Source: CAIVAT01 sp037128705 (GTDB lineage: Bacteria; Bacteroidota; Bacteroidia; Bacteroidales; FEN-979). From it: a stretch of DNA of 64,000 nucleotides. Below, in pieces: positions 44,477 through 53,691 of this stretch (position 1 is its first letter; each line of letters opens with the position of its first letter). The position numbers and the translations under genes were made by a program. Below the pieces are notes generated by a model. It did no database searches, had not been told where the DNA came from, and saw nothing but the letters and a program-made list of their open reading frames with translations. The stretch is taken from contig JBAXVX010000009.1 in assembly GCA_037128705.1 (NCBI GenBank), forward strand, positions 51,160-115,159, written 5' to 3'.

Positions 44477-46276
44477 CTATTCAACAATCATTTTGTGGGT
44501 ATATGATTCCCCGTTGATCTTCACCGAATAAAAATAGACACCGGCGGAGAGCTGACGGGCATCGATGGCGAATTGCTGTAAGCCAGCCATAACGAGACCT
44601 TTATCCATGCTCATGATTTTCTGGCCTGTCAGGTTGGTAACCTCTACGACCACATTCGATGGTTTGTCAAGGTTGACATTAAACCAGGTTGTTCCCTTCA
44701 CCGGGTTCGGCGAGTTCTGGGTAACCGGGTTGAGGGGGACCATGTTCTTTTGAATTCCGGTCGGGAAGAAGGCTGAACCGGGGATTTCACGGTATTCGAT
44801 GTTACAGTCGTGAACGGGGATATTGGTATCGACGATGTTTGAGCCAGGCTGCGAAGAGGTTTGATAGATCACCTGCAGTTTATCATTCATGATATTCTTG
44901 GCCATGGCCGGGTAAACGAATTCAAAGAACATATATAAATAACCAGCGTTGAAGTCAATCATATCAGTCATCTGTGCTTTATCGTGGAACTTAGCTCTTC
45001 CCCAGAGGTGGCGGAAGTTATAGGGTGTCGGATCGGGATTGCCTGGTGTGACGGCGGACCATAAAAAATAGAGATTATCCCATGCATCAATGGAGATCTG
45101 CGGGAAGCTTGACAAACCCACGCGGTAGCTTGGAGCGCCCACAATGGTATCGCCGGGCGCTGGTCCGTCATAAACGGCAGCCAGAAGCTGACCGTCGGTT
45201 TCCAGGGTAGCCAGGTCAAGGCTGTCTTTCACCATCGGCATGGTCGAATTCCAGTAAACCAGTCCGTTCCTGTTGATATAGATATATTTGGTATCTCCGG
45301 TCATATATCCGCCACCCACGCCGAACGCAAGATGGAATACACCTGAATTGTCCATTTCAACGGCGCAGGAGCCATCCGACATGGTGAACGGTGCAACTTC
45401 GGTCGTTCCGGCCGGAAGTTTTTTATTGGCGTTGCTCAATACCGGGATCTTTGTCCAGTTCTCGCCATTATCGTATGAGACCATAATAAAGGTATCAACC
45501 CATGGTCCGGAAATGGCAAAATAGATCGTATCGCCATGAGGAGTTCCCCAGGCAATTTCGTCGCCGTTAAATCCATCATAGTCGGCAGAGGTCATTTGGG
45601 GAAGAATAACAGCATTCTTATCCCATGTCAGGCCACCGTCAAGTGAACGGTAATACAGGTAGGCCAGGTCAAGCCCTTCATAGGCTACGTAAGTAGAGGT
45701 AATCATATGAACATTGTTGTGGTTGGCACCATTGGTCATGATCCTCGGCCATGAAATGTCGGTGGCCCCGACAGGTCCCATCAGGACACTTTGATTCCAG
45801 GTTCCCTGTCCTTTGATCGATCTTGATGAAATTTTAAGTCCGTCGTTCAGGTGGGCAATAACAATTTCGCCTGAAGGCCCCAAAGGTGCATAGGAAGGCC
45901 ATCCTGTGCGATCATTTTCAATCCTGGAAGTCGGAGGAGGTCCCCAGGCTGTTCCGTCGTTGTAGTTATAACCAGTACCTCTCTGGCTGCTGGTGGATGT
46001 ACCTCTTATCCATGTTGCGCCCATGGTTCCGTCAGGAAAAACGGTGATCCGTGAATCCATGGAGCCATTTGTTTGCATGTCGTAAACCGTTGTGCCAATG
46101 ATGTCTTCCAGGACAGCCTTCGAATTAACAAGCGGGTTCCCCGGCTGGGCAGGCAGGATCTGATTTTTAATTGCTTTAGCCGGCACCGACTGTAACGGCG
46201 GTTTCGCGTACTTTGATTGTGCCATGGCCATGACAAACATACACATGACCAGTACAAAAAGGGTAAATTTTTTCAT
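44477..46276 (-). CDS. Secreted Asp-box (sialidase-like beta-propeller) protein with T9SS sorting domain, copy 1
   Basis: The 599-residue protein has a signal peptide (MKKFTLFVLVMCMFVMAMAQ). It has two Asp-box motifs, SLDGGLTWD and SYDNGENWT, of the kind found in sialidase and other beta-propellers, and a type A sorting domain at the end (SPNPVKGTTWFNVNL to THKMIVE). No sialidase catalytic Arg triad or Tyr was recognised, so it may be a binding or structural propeller. It is the tandem paralogue of the gene at 46481-48352, which shares the order of segments and nearly identical last 20 residues. Confidence 0.8.
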   Translation of the reverse strand: MKKFTLFVLVMCMFVMAMAQSKYAKPPLQSVPAKAIKNQILPAQPGNPLVNSKAVLEDIIGTTVYDMQTNGSMDSRITVFPDGTMGATWIRGTSTSSQRGTGYNYNDGTAWGPPPTSRIENDRTGWPSYAPLGPSGEIVIAHLNDGLKISSRSIKGQGTWNQSVLMGPVGATDISWPRIMTNGANHNNVHMITSTYVAYEGLDLAYLYYRSLDGGLTWDKNAVILPQMTSADYDGFNGDEIAWGTPHGDTIYFAISGPWVDTFIMVSYDNGENWTKIPVLSNANKKLPAGTTEVAPFTMSDGSCAVEMDNSGVFHLAFGVGGGYMTGDTKYIYINRNGLVYWNSTMPMVKDSLDLATLETDGQLLAAVYDGPAPGDTIVGAPSYRVGLSSFPQISIDAWDNLYFLWSAVTPGNPDPTPYNFRHLWGRAKFHDKAQMTDMIDFNAGYLYMFFEFVYPAMAKNIMNDKLQVIYQTSSQPGSNIVDTNIPVHDCNIEYREIPGSAFFPTGIQKNMVPLNPVTQNSPNPVKGTTWFNVNLDKPSNVVVEVTNLTGQKIMSMDKGLVMAGLQQFAIDARQLSAGVYFYSVKINGESYTHKMIVE

Positions 46277-46312
46277 AATCAGGAGTTTAGTGGTTTATAA
46301 CATTTATTCAAA

Positions 46313-46320
46313 CAAATTTA
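46313..46320 (-). promoter_or_regulatory. Candidate -7 element for Asp-box copy 1
   Basis: The minus strand reads TAAATTTG, matching TAnnTTTG, 36 bases before the ATG. The same octamer lies 40 bases before copy 2, so both genes probably have their own, similar promoters. Confidence 0.45.
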
Positions 46321-46430
46321 CAAAATATAATTTACCTTTTCGTCCGACGTGATTAAATTTTGATTTTTTCGATGAACTGGTCCAGATTTCAGGTGAAGTA
46401 AAAAAAACACCCGGCATCCTTAGGAAGAAA

Positions 46431-46462
46431 AAAAAAGGCCACCCGGTTGGGCAGCCTTTTTT
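46431..46462 (-). terminator. Rho-independent terminator after Asp-box copy 2
   Basis: A 9-bp outer stem (AAAAAAGGC with GCCTTTTTT) and an inner CCC/GGG stem enclose the loop GGTT, followed on the minus strand by a long T-run. It lies about 20 bases after the stop. Confidence 0.85.
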
Positions 46463-46480
46463 AAAATTTCAGATGAGTGC

Positions 46481-48352
46481 CTATTCAACAATCATCTTGT
46501 GTGTAAAGGATTCACCATTGATCTTCACAGTGTAGAAATAGATTCCGGCGTTAAACTGGCTGCAATCGATGGTATATTTCTGTGCACCGCTGTTTACCAT
46601 ACCCTTGTCAAGTGTCATCACCTTCTGTCCCATTACGTTGGAAACTTCGATAATTACATTGGAGGGGGTTTCAACGTTCACTGCAAATCCTGTTGTGCCT
46701 TTTACCGGGTTCGGGAAATTCTGTCCTACAAAATTCCGGTTGGCTTTGGTTACAGGTACACTGCTAGGGATGAACAATGAAGTGGCAATTTCGCGGAAAT
46801 CGAAGGAGACTTCATGAACGGGAACCGGTGGATAGGTGGTTCCTGCTGCTACGTTCGAACCAGGCTGCGGTGAAGATTGGGTCAGCAACTGAAGTTTGTT
46901 GTTCTTCAGGTCCTTTGCCACTTCAGGATAGGCGAATTCAGTGTAAATATCAAAGATATCGGCATTGAAATCCTGCATTTCAGTCCAGGCGGGTTTGCCA
47001 TCAAACCAGGCACGGCCCCAAACATGGCGGAAATTATAGGGTGTCGGGTCAGGATTTCCAACGGTAAGGCCTGACCACAGGAAATAAATGTTGTTATATT
47101 CGTCGATTGTAACCTGGGGATAATTTGAAAGGCTTCCTTTATAGTAAGGAAAATCAACAACTGTATCACCGTTTTGATTTGGACTTACTACATAACCAAT
47201 CAGTTTATGCGCTGCATCCAGAAGATTGAGATCTGCCATCATGGCTGTATCCAGGGGAGCTTCGGTTGAATTCCAGTAAACAACTCCGTCAACTCCTGCA
47301 TTCCAGTAATGGGAGGTTCCGTCACCATAGGCCAGCATACGTCCAAGAGCAACATGAAATACGCCATGCTTATCCATTGCACCGGCCATGGTTCCGTCGC
47401 ATCCGTAGAAAGTAGGAACGATCTGTGTTAACGGGGCAGTAGCATAGTATGCTGTGAGAACATCCTGTTTTGTCCAGGTGGTCCCATTGTCAAATGATTT
47501 CATCAGGAAGGTACCGTTCCAGGTGTTGCCCTGAAGGAAAGCAATGGTATCACCATGGGGTTCGATCCAGGTATAATCATCACCACTAAAGGCGAGATGA
47601 TGCAATGAATCACAACCAGGTAACTGAACTGCTTGCTGATCCCAGGTGGCGCCGCCATCGAGTGACCGGTAATAAATCAAGGCACCGTCAACGCCCTTAT
47701 AGGCGATCCCTCCGTTGGCAACCGGCATGGTGAGGACAATAACATGTACATTCTGATTGTTTTCTCCATTCGTAATTGCCCTTGGCCATAAAAGGTTTAA
47801 AGCAGCTCCGGCAGAACCAATGGGGCCTGTGGGTCCCAGTGTCTGTGTCCATGAACCGGTTCCTTTAACAGGACGTGTTGAAATAACCAGGTCTTTGGTT
47901 GAGTTGTGTGCAACAATGATCTCACCATTTCCATTCCATTTGCAGAGGTTTGGCCAACCGGTTTTTACAGATTCAACGCGGGCTGTTGGAGCAGCACCCC
48001 AGGCTGTGCCATCGAAATAGTTGTAACCGCTTCCGCGATCGGAATAACTGGTTGCATTGGCCATCATCCATGAAGCAGAGACAGTACCATCGGGCCAGCA
48101 GATCACGCGATCCATGCTGGATGCGTTTGATTGCATATCGTAGGTGCCTGATGTGCCAATATATTCACCCATGGCAGCTTTCGTGTTCACCACCGGATTT
48201 CCGAGTTGTACGCCTGGAGCCTGGTTGTCAGTGGCCGGAGTTTCCCTGATATTCGGAGTCTTCAGGATCTTGGCAAATTTCGCGGGCTTGTACTGCGCCA
48301 TCGCGACAACACCAAACATAGTCAAAAAAACAAAGAGTAGAATTTTTTTCAT
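46481..48352 (-). CDS. Secreted Asp-box (sialidase-like beta-propeller) protein with T9SS sorting domain, copy 2
   Basis: From the ATG at 48352 (signal peptide MKKILLFVFLTMFGVVAMAQ) the protein has about 623 residues; an in-frame ATG at 48376 would put eight polar residues before the signal. The Asp-boxes are SLDGGATWD and SFDNGTTWT. Segments such as NPDPTPYNFRHVWGRA, GTGYNY/GSGYNY and PGSNV match copy 1, and the C-terminus ends KINGESFTHKMIVE (copy 1: KINGESYTHKMIVE). It is a type IX cargo protein. Individual promoters and terminators suggest the duplicates are independently expressed. Confidence 0.8.
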   Translation of the reverse strand: MKKILLFVFLTMFGVVAMAQYKPAKFAKILKTPNIRETPATDNQAPGVQLGNPVVNTKAAMGEYIGTSGTYDMQSNASSMDRVICWPDGTVSASWMMANATSYSDRGSGYNYFDGTAWGAAPTARVESVKTGWPNLCKWNGNGEIIVAHNSTKDLVISTRPVKGTGSWTQTLGPTGPIGSAGAALNLLWPRAITNGENNQNVHVIVLTMPVANGGIAYKGVDGALIYYRSLDGGATWDQQAVQLPGCDSLHHLAFSGDDYTWIEPHGDTIAFLQGNTWNGTFLMKSFDNGTTWTKQDVLTAYYATAPLTQIVPTFYGCDGTMAGAMDKHGVFHVALGRMLAYGDGTSHYWNAGVDGVVYWNSTEAPLDTAMMADLNLLDAAHKLIGYVVSPNQNGDTVVDFPYYKGSLSNYPQVTIDEYNNIYFLWSGLTVGNPDPTPYNFRHVWGRAWFDGKPAWTEMQDFNADIFDIYTEFAYPEVAKDLKNNKLQLLTQSSPQPGSNVAAGTTYPPVPVHEVSFDFREIATSLFIPSSVPVTKANRNFVGQNFPNPVKGTTGFAVNVETPSNVIIEVSNVMGQKVMTLDKGMVNSGAQKYTIDCSQFNAGIYFYTVKINGESFTHKMIVE

Positions 48353-48392
48353 GGTTTTTGGTTTTTGGTTTGACAATAGATTTTATTGGATA

Positions 48393-48425
48393 CAAATTTA
48401 GGTTAAAAGTTTAGAGAACTACAAA
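48393..48425 (-). promoter_or_regulatory. Bacteroidota-type promoter for Asp-box copy 2
   Basis: On the minus strand TTTG (48425-48422) and TAAATTTG (48400-48393) are separated by 21 bases. The -7 element is 40 bases before the chosen ATG. Confidence 0.55.
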
Positions 48426-48474
48426 AATATTAAAAAAATCTCATAATCTGCCATTGGGTCAAAAAAAAATTTGG

Positions 48475-49674
48475 CTATGCCCCCTCCTGCCGCAATGCCT
48501 TCTCCTTTGTATCGACCGGAATAATGGTGGATCGCTGGAATTCCAAATCGGCCGAGAATATTTTCCGGTAGGTGATGTGCCTTTTTGCAAAGGTAGCCCC
48601 GACCGATTCATGCAAGGCGCGCATTTTGGGATTGAAATCGCCAACCCACGAAAGCTCGAGCTCGGTGATGTGGGGCTTATGTTTCATCTTTTCATTCAGA
48701 TGCCAGAAAATACCTGATTCAACCCCGTATCGCTGGTACTTTGGTTTCACGCCCATGATCACGATGCGGGTCCGGGTAATGGTTTTCCGGTACTTCAGCC
48801 AGAGAAATTTGATTTTATTCACCAGGTGAAGCTTCCCGTGAAGATGTCTGAGTATCTGGTTGACATCGGGGAACTGGATTAAAAAGGCGATGGGTTCCTC
48901 CTCATGGTATACGAACCAGATCATCTCCGGGTCAATAAACGATTTAGCTTTTTCCAGACTTTTCTTCAGGGTGGCGACCTCCATGGGTGTGAAATTCTCG
49001 TGAAATTTCCAGGCATCGTCATACACCTCCTTCATGTCATGAATGCACTTTTCAGCATTTTCGTAGGTGAAATGCCGGAACTTAAGCTCCGGTTTGCGCA
49101 TGCACCATTCTGCAATTTTCCAGAATCGTTCGGGAAAGGGTTTGGTCAGATCAAGATGGTTAGAGACCTGCTCAAAGTAAAATTTAAAACCATAACCCTC
49201 AAAAAAGGCTTTGTAGTAGGGCGGATTGTAGTTCATCCCGAATCCCGGGTGGGTAAACCCTTCGACAAGCAAACCCCAGTTCACGTCATTTTCACCAAAA
49301 TTGATCGGGCCGTCCATGGCCATCATGCTCCGTGCAGCGAGCCAATTGCGGGCCTGGTCAAAAAGCATGACGGCCGCTTCCTGGTTGTCGATGCATTCAA
49401 AGAAGCCCATCCCGCCGGTAGGCTGCTGGAAGGTGAAGGCCTTCCGGCTGTTGATAAATGCAGCAACACGGCCAATTACATCTCCTTCGTCATTCAACAG
49501 GATCCACCTGGCAGCTTCGCCATGCTGAAAAAAGCTGTTCTGGGAAGGATCAAACACGTCTTTGATTTCCGAGTCCAAAGTCCGGACATAATTTGGATCT
49601 CCCTTATATATGGTGTCAACCATATTTAAAAACTGGCGGTGTGTTTTGGGAGAGGTTACTTCGGTTAGGTACAT
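48475..49674 (-). CDS. GNAT-like acyltransferase (YghO-like)
   Basis: The 399-residue soluble protein has GRVAAFINSR, GGMGFFECIDNQEAA, GPINFGENDVNWGLLV and MNYNPPYY in its N-terminal half, and a second GNAT-like half with MGVKPKYQRYGVESG. The same ordered blocks occur in the gene at 56086-57237, so the two are paralogues. The family (which I recall as including E. coli YghO) has no firmly known function; an amino- or acyl-transfer role is inferred from the fold. It is divergent from the lptF gene, with a heptamer array between them. Confidence 0.72.
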   Translation of the reverse strand: MYLTEVTSPKTHRQFLNMVDTIYKGDPNYVRTLDSEIKDVFDPSQNSFFQHGEAARWILLNDEGDVIGRVAAFINSRKAFTFQQPTGGMGFFECIDNQEAAVMLFDQARNWLAARSMMAMDGPINFGENDVNWGLLVEGFTHPGFGMNYNPPYYKAFFEGYGFKFYFEQVSNHLDLTKPFPERFWKIAEWCMRKPELKFRHFTYENAEKCIHDMKEVYDDAWKFHENFTPMEVATLKKSLEKAKSFIDPEMIWFVYHEEEPIAFLIQFPDVNQILRHLHGKLHLVNKIKFLWLKYRKTITRTRIVIMGVKPKYQRYGVESGIFWHLNEKMKHKPHITELELSWVGDFNPKMRALHESVGATFAKRHITYRKIFSADLEFQRSTIIPVDTKEKALRQEGA

Positions 49675-49681
49675 ATAATAT

Positions 49682-49709
49682 CGGTGACACGTGACGCGTG
49701 ACGCGTGAC
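49682..49709 (+). repeat. Heptamer array between divergent genes
   Basis: Four units, CGGTGAC, ACGTGAC and two GCGTGAC, start 7 bases upstream of the GNAT-like gene's start codon. This is the only GTGAC array that is not at the 3' end of a gene. Confidence 0.88.
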
Positions 49710-49782
49710 AAATTAATAATTTGACAAAGAGCTATGAACTTTTACATCACAAAAATACAATAATTACATTATCGTTATTATA

Positions 49783-49790
49783 TATCTTTG
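49783..49790 (+). promoter_or_regulatory. Candidate -7 element for the lptF/G gene
   Basis: TATCTTTG matches TAnnTTTG, 21 bases before the ATG at 49811. The region upstream is very A/T-rich, and no -33 TTTG was found. Confidence 0.5.
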
Positions 49791-49810
49791 CAGAGGGACA
49801 TCAACCGACC

Positions 49811-51244
49811 ATGAAAAAATTAGACCTCTTTATTTTAAAATCCTACCTCGGTCCGCTGGTGATGACCTTTTTTATCGCCCTCTTCATCCTGCTGATGCAA
49901 TTTGTGTGGAAATATATTGACGACCTGGTCGGGAAAGGGATAGAGTGGTATATCATTGTAAAACTGTTGTTTTTCTTTTCCTCCACCTTCGTTCCGCTTG
50001 CACTTCCCCTGGCCATCCTGCTTTCGTCGCTTATGACCTTCGGCAACCTGGGCGAGCACTATGAACTTGTGACCATGAAAGCGGCCGGCATCAGCCTGAG
50101 CCGGATCATGCGGCCACTCATTGTCGTTTCCATATTAATCAGCGGACTGGCTTTTTATTATTCCAACGTGATCCTTCCCATGGCAAACCTGAAATCCTTT
50201 TCCCTTTTGTGGGATGTTCGGGAAAAAAAGCTGGCCTTCAATCTGAAAGAGGGTGTTTTTTATGATGGGATTGAGGGTTTTGTCATCAGGATAGGGAAAA
50301 AAGAGAAAGACGGGAACACCATCCGTGATGTGATGGTGTATGACCATACGAAACGCATGGGAAATGTTTCCCTCACCACTGCGGAATGGGGAAAAATGGA
50401 ACTTTCGCCCGACAAGCGTTTCCTGATCTTCCATCTTTACAATGGCATCAACTATGAAGAAAGGATCGATCTTCGCTACAATGAAATCTCGAGACCCTTT
50501 CAGCGAACGAAGTTTTCGGAGCAATACCAGAAATTCGATCTTTCTGCCTTTCAACTCACCCGTACCGACGAAAGTCTGTTCAAGAAAAACTATGAAATGC
50601 AGAATATCAACCAGCTGACTTTCTCCATCGACTCCATTAAAACCCAGCTGGCGGGTGACCAGAAAAATTATCAGCGGAACTTCATCTCCAGCATGCCCTA
50701 TTATGTCAACCTCGACACCAAAGTAAAAAAACCAGTTGTCCCGGCGCCAAGGTTTTACTCGAGCGTGATTGTTAATTTCAAGGCTGCCAACCGTGCCAAG
50801 GTTCTTGAAAACGCTAAAAATGCGGCGCAATCCGTTCAGAAGAACCTGGAGATAAACCAGGAGGAGCTCTACAACAAGCACAAACTGATCTATAAGCACC
50901 AGATTGTCTTTCACAAGAAATTTGCATTTTCCATTGCCTGTTTCCTGCTCTTTTTTATCGGTGCACCGTTGGGAGCGATCATCCGGAAAGGGGGCCTGGG
51001 CATGCCGGCTGTTATTTCCACCCTCTTTTTTATCCTGTTCTGGGTCATCTCCTTCGGCGGGGAGAAATATGCTGCCGAAGGGGTCGTTCCTGCCTGGCAG
51101 GGAATATGGTTCGCCTCGGCCGTACTGATGCCCATTGGACTGTTCCTCACACTGAAATCGACCAATGACGCCTCATTACTTGATGTGGATGCCTGGATCC
51201 GATTCTTTAATAAACTTTTCAGAATCCCCGAGCACAGGCTATGA
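49811..51244 (+). CDS. LptF/LptG family LPS export permease
   Basis: The 477-residue protein has three N-terminal helices (to about residue 115), a long periplasmic beta-jellyroll region, and three helices near residues 375-465. MKKLDLFILKSYLGPLVMTFFI and YELVTMKAAGISLSRIMRP are typical. LptF/G move LPS from the inner membrane to the periplasmic bridge. The frame is open from 49721, but the ATG at 49811 starts the conserved region and follows the promoter. Its stop overlaps the next glycosyltransferase ATG (ATGA), which suggests a shared envelope operon. Bacteroidota often have two such genes apart. Confidence 0.9.
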   Translation: MKKLDLFILKSYLGPLVMTFFIALFILLMQFVWKYIDDLVGKGIEWYIIVKLLFFFSSTFVPLALPLAILLSSLMTFGNLGEHYELVTMKAAGISLSRIMRPLIVVSILISGLAFYYSNVILPMANLKSFSLLWDVREKKLAFNLKEGVFYDGIEGFVIRIGKKEKDGNTIRDVMVYDHTKRMGNVSLTTAEWGKMELSPDKRFLIFHLYNGINYEERIDLRYNEISRPFQRTKFSEQYQKFDLSAFQLTRTDESLFKKNYEMQNINQLTFSIDSIKTQLAGDQKNYQRNFISSMPYYVNLDTKVKKPVVPAPRFYSSVIVNFKAANRAKVLENAKNAAQSVQKNLEINQEELYNKHKLIYKHQIVFHKKFAFSIACFLLFFIGAPLGAIIRKGGLGMPAVISTLFFILFWVISFGGEKYAAEGVVPAWQGIWFASAVLMPIGLFLTLKSTNDASLLDVDAWIRFFNKLFRIPEHRL

Positions 51245-52476
51245 GAATCCTGTTCCTTTGCAACAAATCGCCCTGGCCCCCCAAAGAGGGCGGACCGATG
51301 GCCATGAACATGCTGATCGAAGGCATGGCGGACGCCGGCCACCATGTAAAGGTTCTGGCGGTTAATTCCTTTAAATACAACATCCGGCAGTCCGATATTC
51401 CCGGAACCTACGTAAATAAAACGGGGATTGAGCTGATCGATGTGGATCTTCGGGTGAAACCGGTGGATGCTTTTTTAAATCTGTTCACAGATGCATCCTA
51501 CCATGTGAAACGCTTCAATTCAGCTTCTTTCAGAAAACGGGTCATTGAGGTGTTGTCGGAGGGCGAATATGATGTGGTGCAACTGGAGACCCTCTTCATG
51601 TGCCCTTACATCGAAGCAATCAGAGCGCATTCCGGCGCCCGGATCGTGCTGCGCGCCCACAACATAGAGCACCTCATCTGGCAGCGTGTATCGGAGGAGG
51701 CCGCAAATCCCTTCAGGAAATGGTACATCAGGCACCTGGCACAGACGCTCAAAAAATATGAACGAAACATCGTGTCCAGGGTTGATGGGGTTTTGGCCAT
51801 CACACCGACGGATGCCGCCTTTTTCAGGGGTTTATTCCCGGAAAAGTATCAAAACGACCCTGAAAATCGTAAATCTAAAATTGCAATCACCGATCTTCCC
51901 TATGGCCTGGAACCGGATCTTTATCGGGTTGACGACAGTGAAACGGAATATCCTTCGCTCTTCTCGCTGGGTTCGATGAACTGGATCCCCAACCAGGATG
52001 GCATCCGGTGGTTTCTTGACCAGGTTTGGCCCGATGTGCACAGGCAATTCCCGAACCTGAAATATTACCTTGCCGGCCGGGAGATGCCAGGATGGATGCG
52101 GTCATTGGATATTCCAAATGTGGTGGTGCTGGGTGAGGTGGAAGATGCCCCGGCCTTCATCGCCTCCAAAGCCATCATGATTGTCCCGCTTTTTTCGGGC
52201 AGCGGCATCCGGGTAAAGATCATTGAGGGCATGGCCGCGGGGAAAACCATCATTTCCACCAGTATCGGGGCTGAAGGAATCAGCTACACCAACCGTGAAA
52301 ACATTTTGATTGCGGATGCTCCCTGCGAATTTTTCGAAATGATCTCCCTGTGCGTCATGGATTCTGAAATATGCAAAAAAATCGGGAAACGGGCCAGGGT
52401 ATTGATTGAGACAACATATCACGCAAAGAATCTGCTTCAAAAACTGCAGGGTTTTTATCAACAACTCGGGGAATAA
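51241..52476 (+). CDS. Glycosyltransferase family 4-like protein
   Basis: The 411-residue GT-B protein has an N-terminal glycosyltransferase-4 domain (LFLCNKSPWPPKEGG) and a C-terminal group-1 domain (SLGSMNWIPNQDGIRWF, VPLFSGSGIRVKIIEGMAAGK with the conserved E-x7-E pattern reduced). It should add a sugar to a surface glycan or lipid. The ATG overlaps the lptF/G stop by 4 bases. A 12-18-base segment at 51862-51882, encoding NRKSKI (residues 209-214), resembles the ATCGTAA/ATCTAAA heptamers, so it may be a repeat insertion in a loop between the domains. Confidence 0.85.
   Translation: MRILFLCNKSPWPPKEGGPMAMNMLIEGMADAGHHVKVLAVNSFKYNIRQSDIPGTYVNKTGIELIDVDLRVKPVDAFLNLFTDASYHVKRFNSASFRKRVIEVLSEGEYDVVQLETLFMCPYIEAIRAHSGARIVLRAHNIEHLIWQRVSEEAANPFRKWYIRHLAQTLKKYERNIVSRVDGVLAITPTDAAFFRGLFPEKYQNDPENRKSKIAITDLPYGLEPDLYRVDDSETEYPSLFSLGSMNWIPNQDGIRWFLDQVWPDVHRQFPNLKYYLAGREMPGWMRSLDIPNVVVLGEVEDAPAFIASKAIMIVPLFSGSGIRVKIIEGMAAGKTIISTSIGAEGISYTNRENILIADAPCEFFEMISLCVMDSEICKKIGKRARVLIETTYHAKNLLQKLQGFYQQLGE
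51862..51882 (+). repeat. Heptamer-like segment inside a glycosyltransferase gene
   Basis: The segment reads as ATCGTAA followed by ATCTAAA, as at 43677-43704, and is translated in frame as NRKSKI. It is in the linker between the two GT domains, where an insertion would be tolerated. Confidence 0.4.
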
Positions 52477-52488
52477 CGCAGTTTTTTA

Positions 52489-52496
52489 TATTTTTG
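52489..52496 (+). promoter_or_regulatory. Candidate -7 element for the second glycosyltransferase
   Basis: TATTTTTG matches TAnnTTTG, 19 bases before the ATG at 52516, in the 39-base gap between the two glycosyltransferase genes. Confidence 0.45.
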
Positions 52497-52515
52497 CTTC
52501 CTGCAAGATACCTTC

Positions 52516-53691
52516 ATGCGACTATTTTTCATTCTGCCAAGGGTTCCCTATCCCACTGAAAAGGGAGATAAATTAAGGGCTTTTCACCAGATAAAACATC
52601 TGTCGAAAAACCATGAGATCATTTTGTGTGCCCTGAACGACGGAACCCTCCATGAGGATGCCATCCCGGTACTGAAAAAATATGTGAAAGCCATTCACAT
52701 TATTTCCATCTCCAAGGCAACCATTGCCTTCAACCTGTTTAAAACATTGTTTTCGGATAAACCCCTCCAGGTCGGGTACTTCTATAATGCATCATCGGCG
52801 GCCAAGATTCATAAACTTATTGAGCAATATAAACCGGATCACATTTTTTGCCAGTTGATCCGCGTTGCCGAGTATGTAAAGGGAATTCCGATTCCCAAAA
52901 CACTCGATTACCAGGATGTCTTTTCAAAGGGAATGGAGCGCCGGCTTGAAAGCTCGCCTTTTTACATGAAGCCTTTACTGAAGATCGAGTACAACAGGTT
53001 GCTCAGGTACGAACATGCTGCCTTCGAAGCGTTTGACAACAAGATCATTATTTCAGAACCCGACCGTGATCTCATTCCCCATCCCGACCGCAACAAAATT
53101 GTGGTCGTGGCCAACGGGGTTGATACAACCTTCTTCAAACCGGTGGAACGGGAAAAGGAGTATGACCTGGTCTTCACAGGCAACATGGGTTACCCGCCCA
53201 ACATAAAAAGCGCCGAATTCCTGGTTAATGAAATCCTTCCCGAGGTGCTGCATCACAAGCCTGACATAAGCCTGCTGATTGCCGGAGCCAGTCCGCATCT
53301 CCGTGTGATGGTCCTTAAATCGGGCCGGGTCGATGTATCCGGATGGGTTCCCGACATGCGTGAATGTTATTCCGGCGCCCGGATCTTCATTGCACCCATG
53401 CAGATCGGCACCGGCCTGCAAAACAAACTTCTGGAGGCCATGGCAATGCAGATCCCCTGTATCACCTCTCCGCTTGCGTTCCAGGCACTGAATGCCCGCA
53501 GCGGTGAAGACATCCTGGTGGCAGAAACGCCAAAAGAGTATGCTGCACACATCCTGATGTTGCTTAACAATCCTGAAAAAGCCCGGCAAATCGCGCTGAA
53601 CGGATACGAGTTTGTCCACCGGAATTTCACCTGGGAAACCGAGACCGGTAAAATCGACCGGCTCATCAGGAGGAAAACGAATTACGAATGA
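52516..53691 (+). CDS. Glycosyltransferase group 1 (sugar transferase of the TIGR03087/Stp1-like type)
   Basis: The 391-residue protein starts MRLFFILPRVPYPTEKGDKLRAFH, a start shared by PEP-CTERM/exopolysaccharide-associated transferases. It has VVVANGVDTTFF and a group-1 C-domain with FTGNMGYPPN and PMQIGTGLQNKLLEAMAM. It acts in the cytoplasm on an unknown acceptor. The C-terminal residues KTNYE and the stop TGA are translated from the GAATTAC/GAATGAC units of the following array. It is 39 bases downstream of another glycosyltransferase. Confidence 0.87.
   Translation: MRLFFILPRVPYPTEKGDKLRAFHQIKHLSKNHEIILCALNDGTLHEDAIPVLKKYVKAIHIISISKATIAFNLFKTLFSDKPLQVGYFYNASSAAKIHKLIEQYKPDHIFCQLIRVAEYVKGIPIPKTLDYQDVFSKGMERRLESSPFYMKPLLKIEYNRLLRYEHAAFEAFDNKIIISEPDRDLIPHPDRNKIVVVANGVDTTFFKPVEREKEYDLVFTGNMGYPPNIKSAEFLVNEILPEVLHHKPDISLLIAGASPHLRVMVLKSGRVDVSGWVPDMRECYSGARIFIAPMQIGTGLQNKLLEAMAMQIPCITSPLAFQALNARSGEDILVAETPKEYAAHILMLLNNPEKARQIALNGYEFVHRNFTWETETGKIDRLIRRKTNYE

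Noticed and set aside
50135..50914. A 259-codon minus-strand ORF inside the lptF/G gene
   Set aside because: It is a shadow of a well-supported coding frame.
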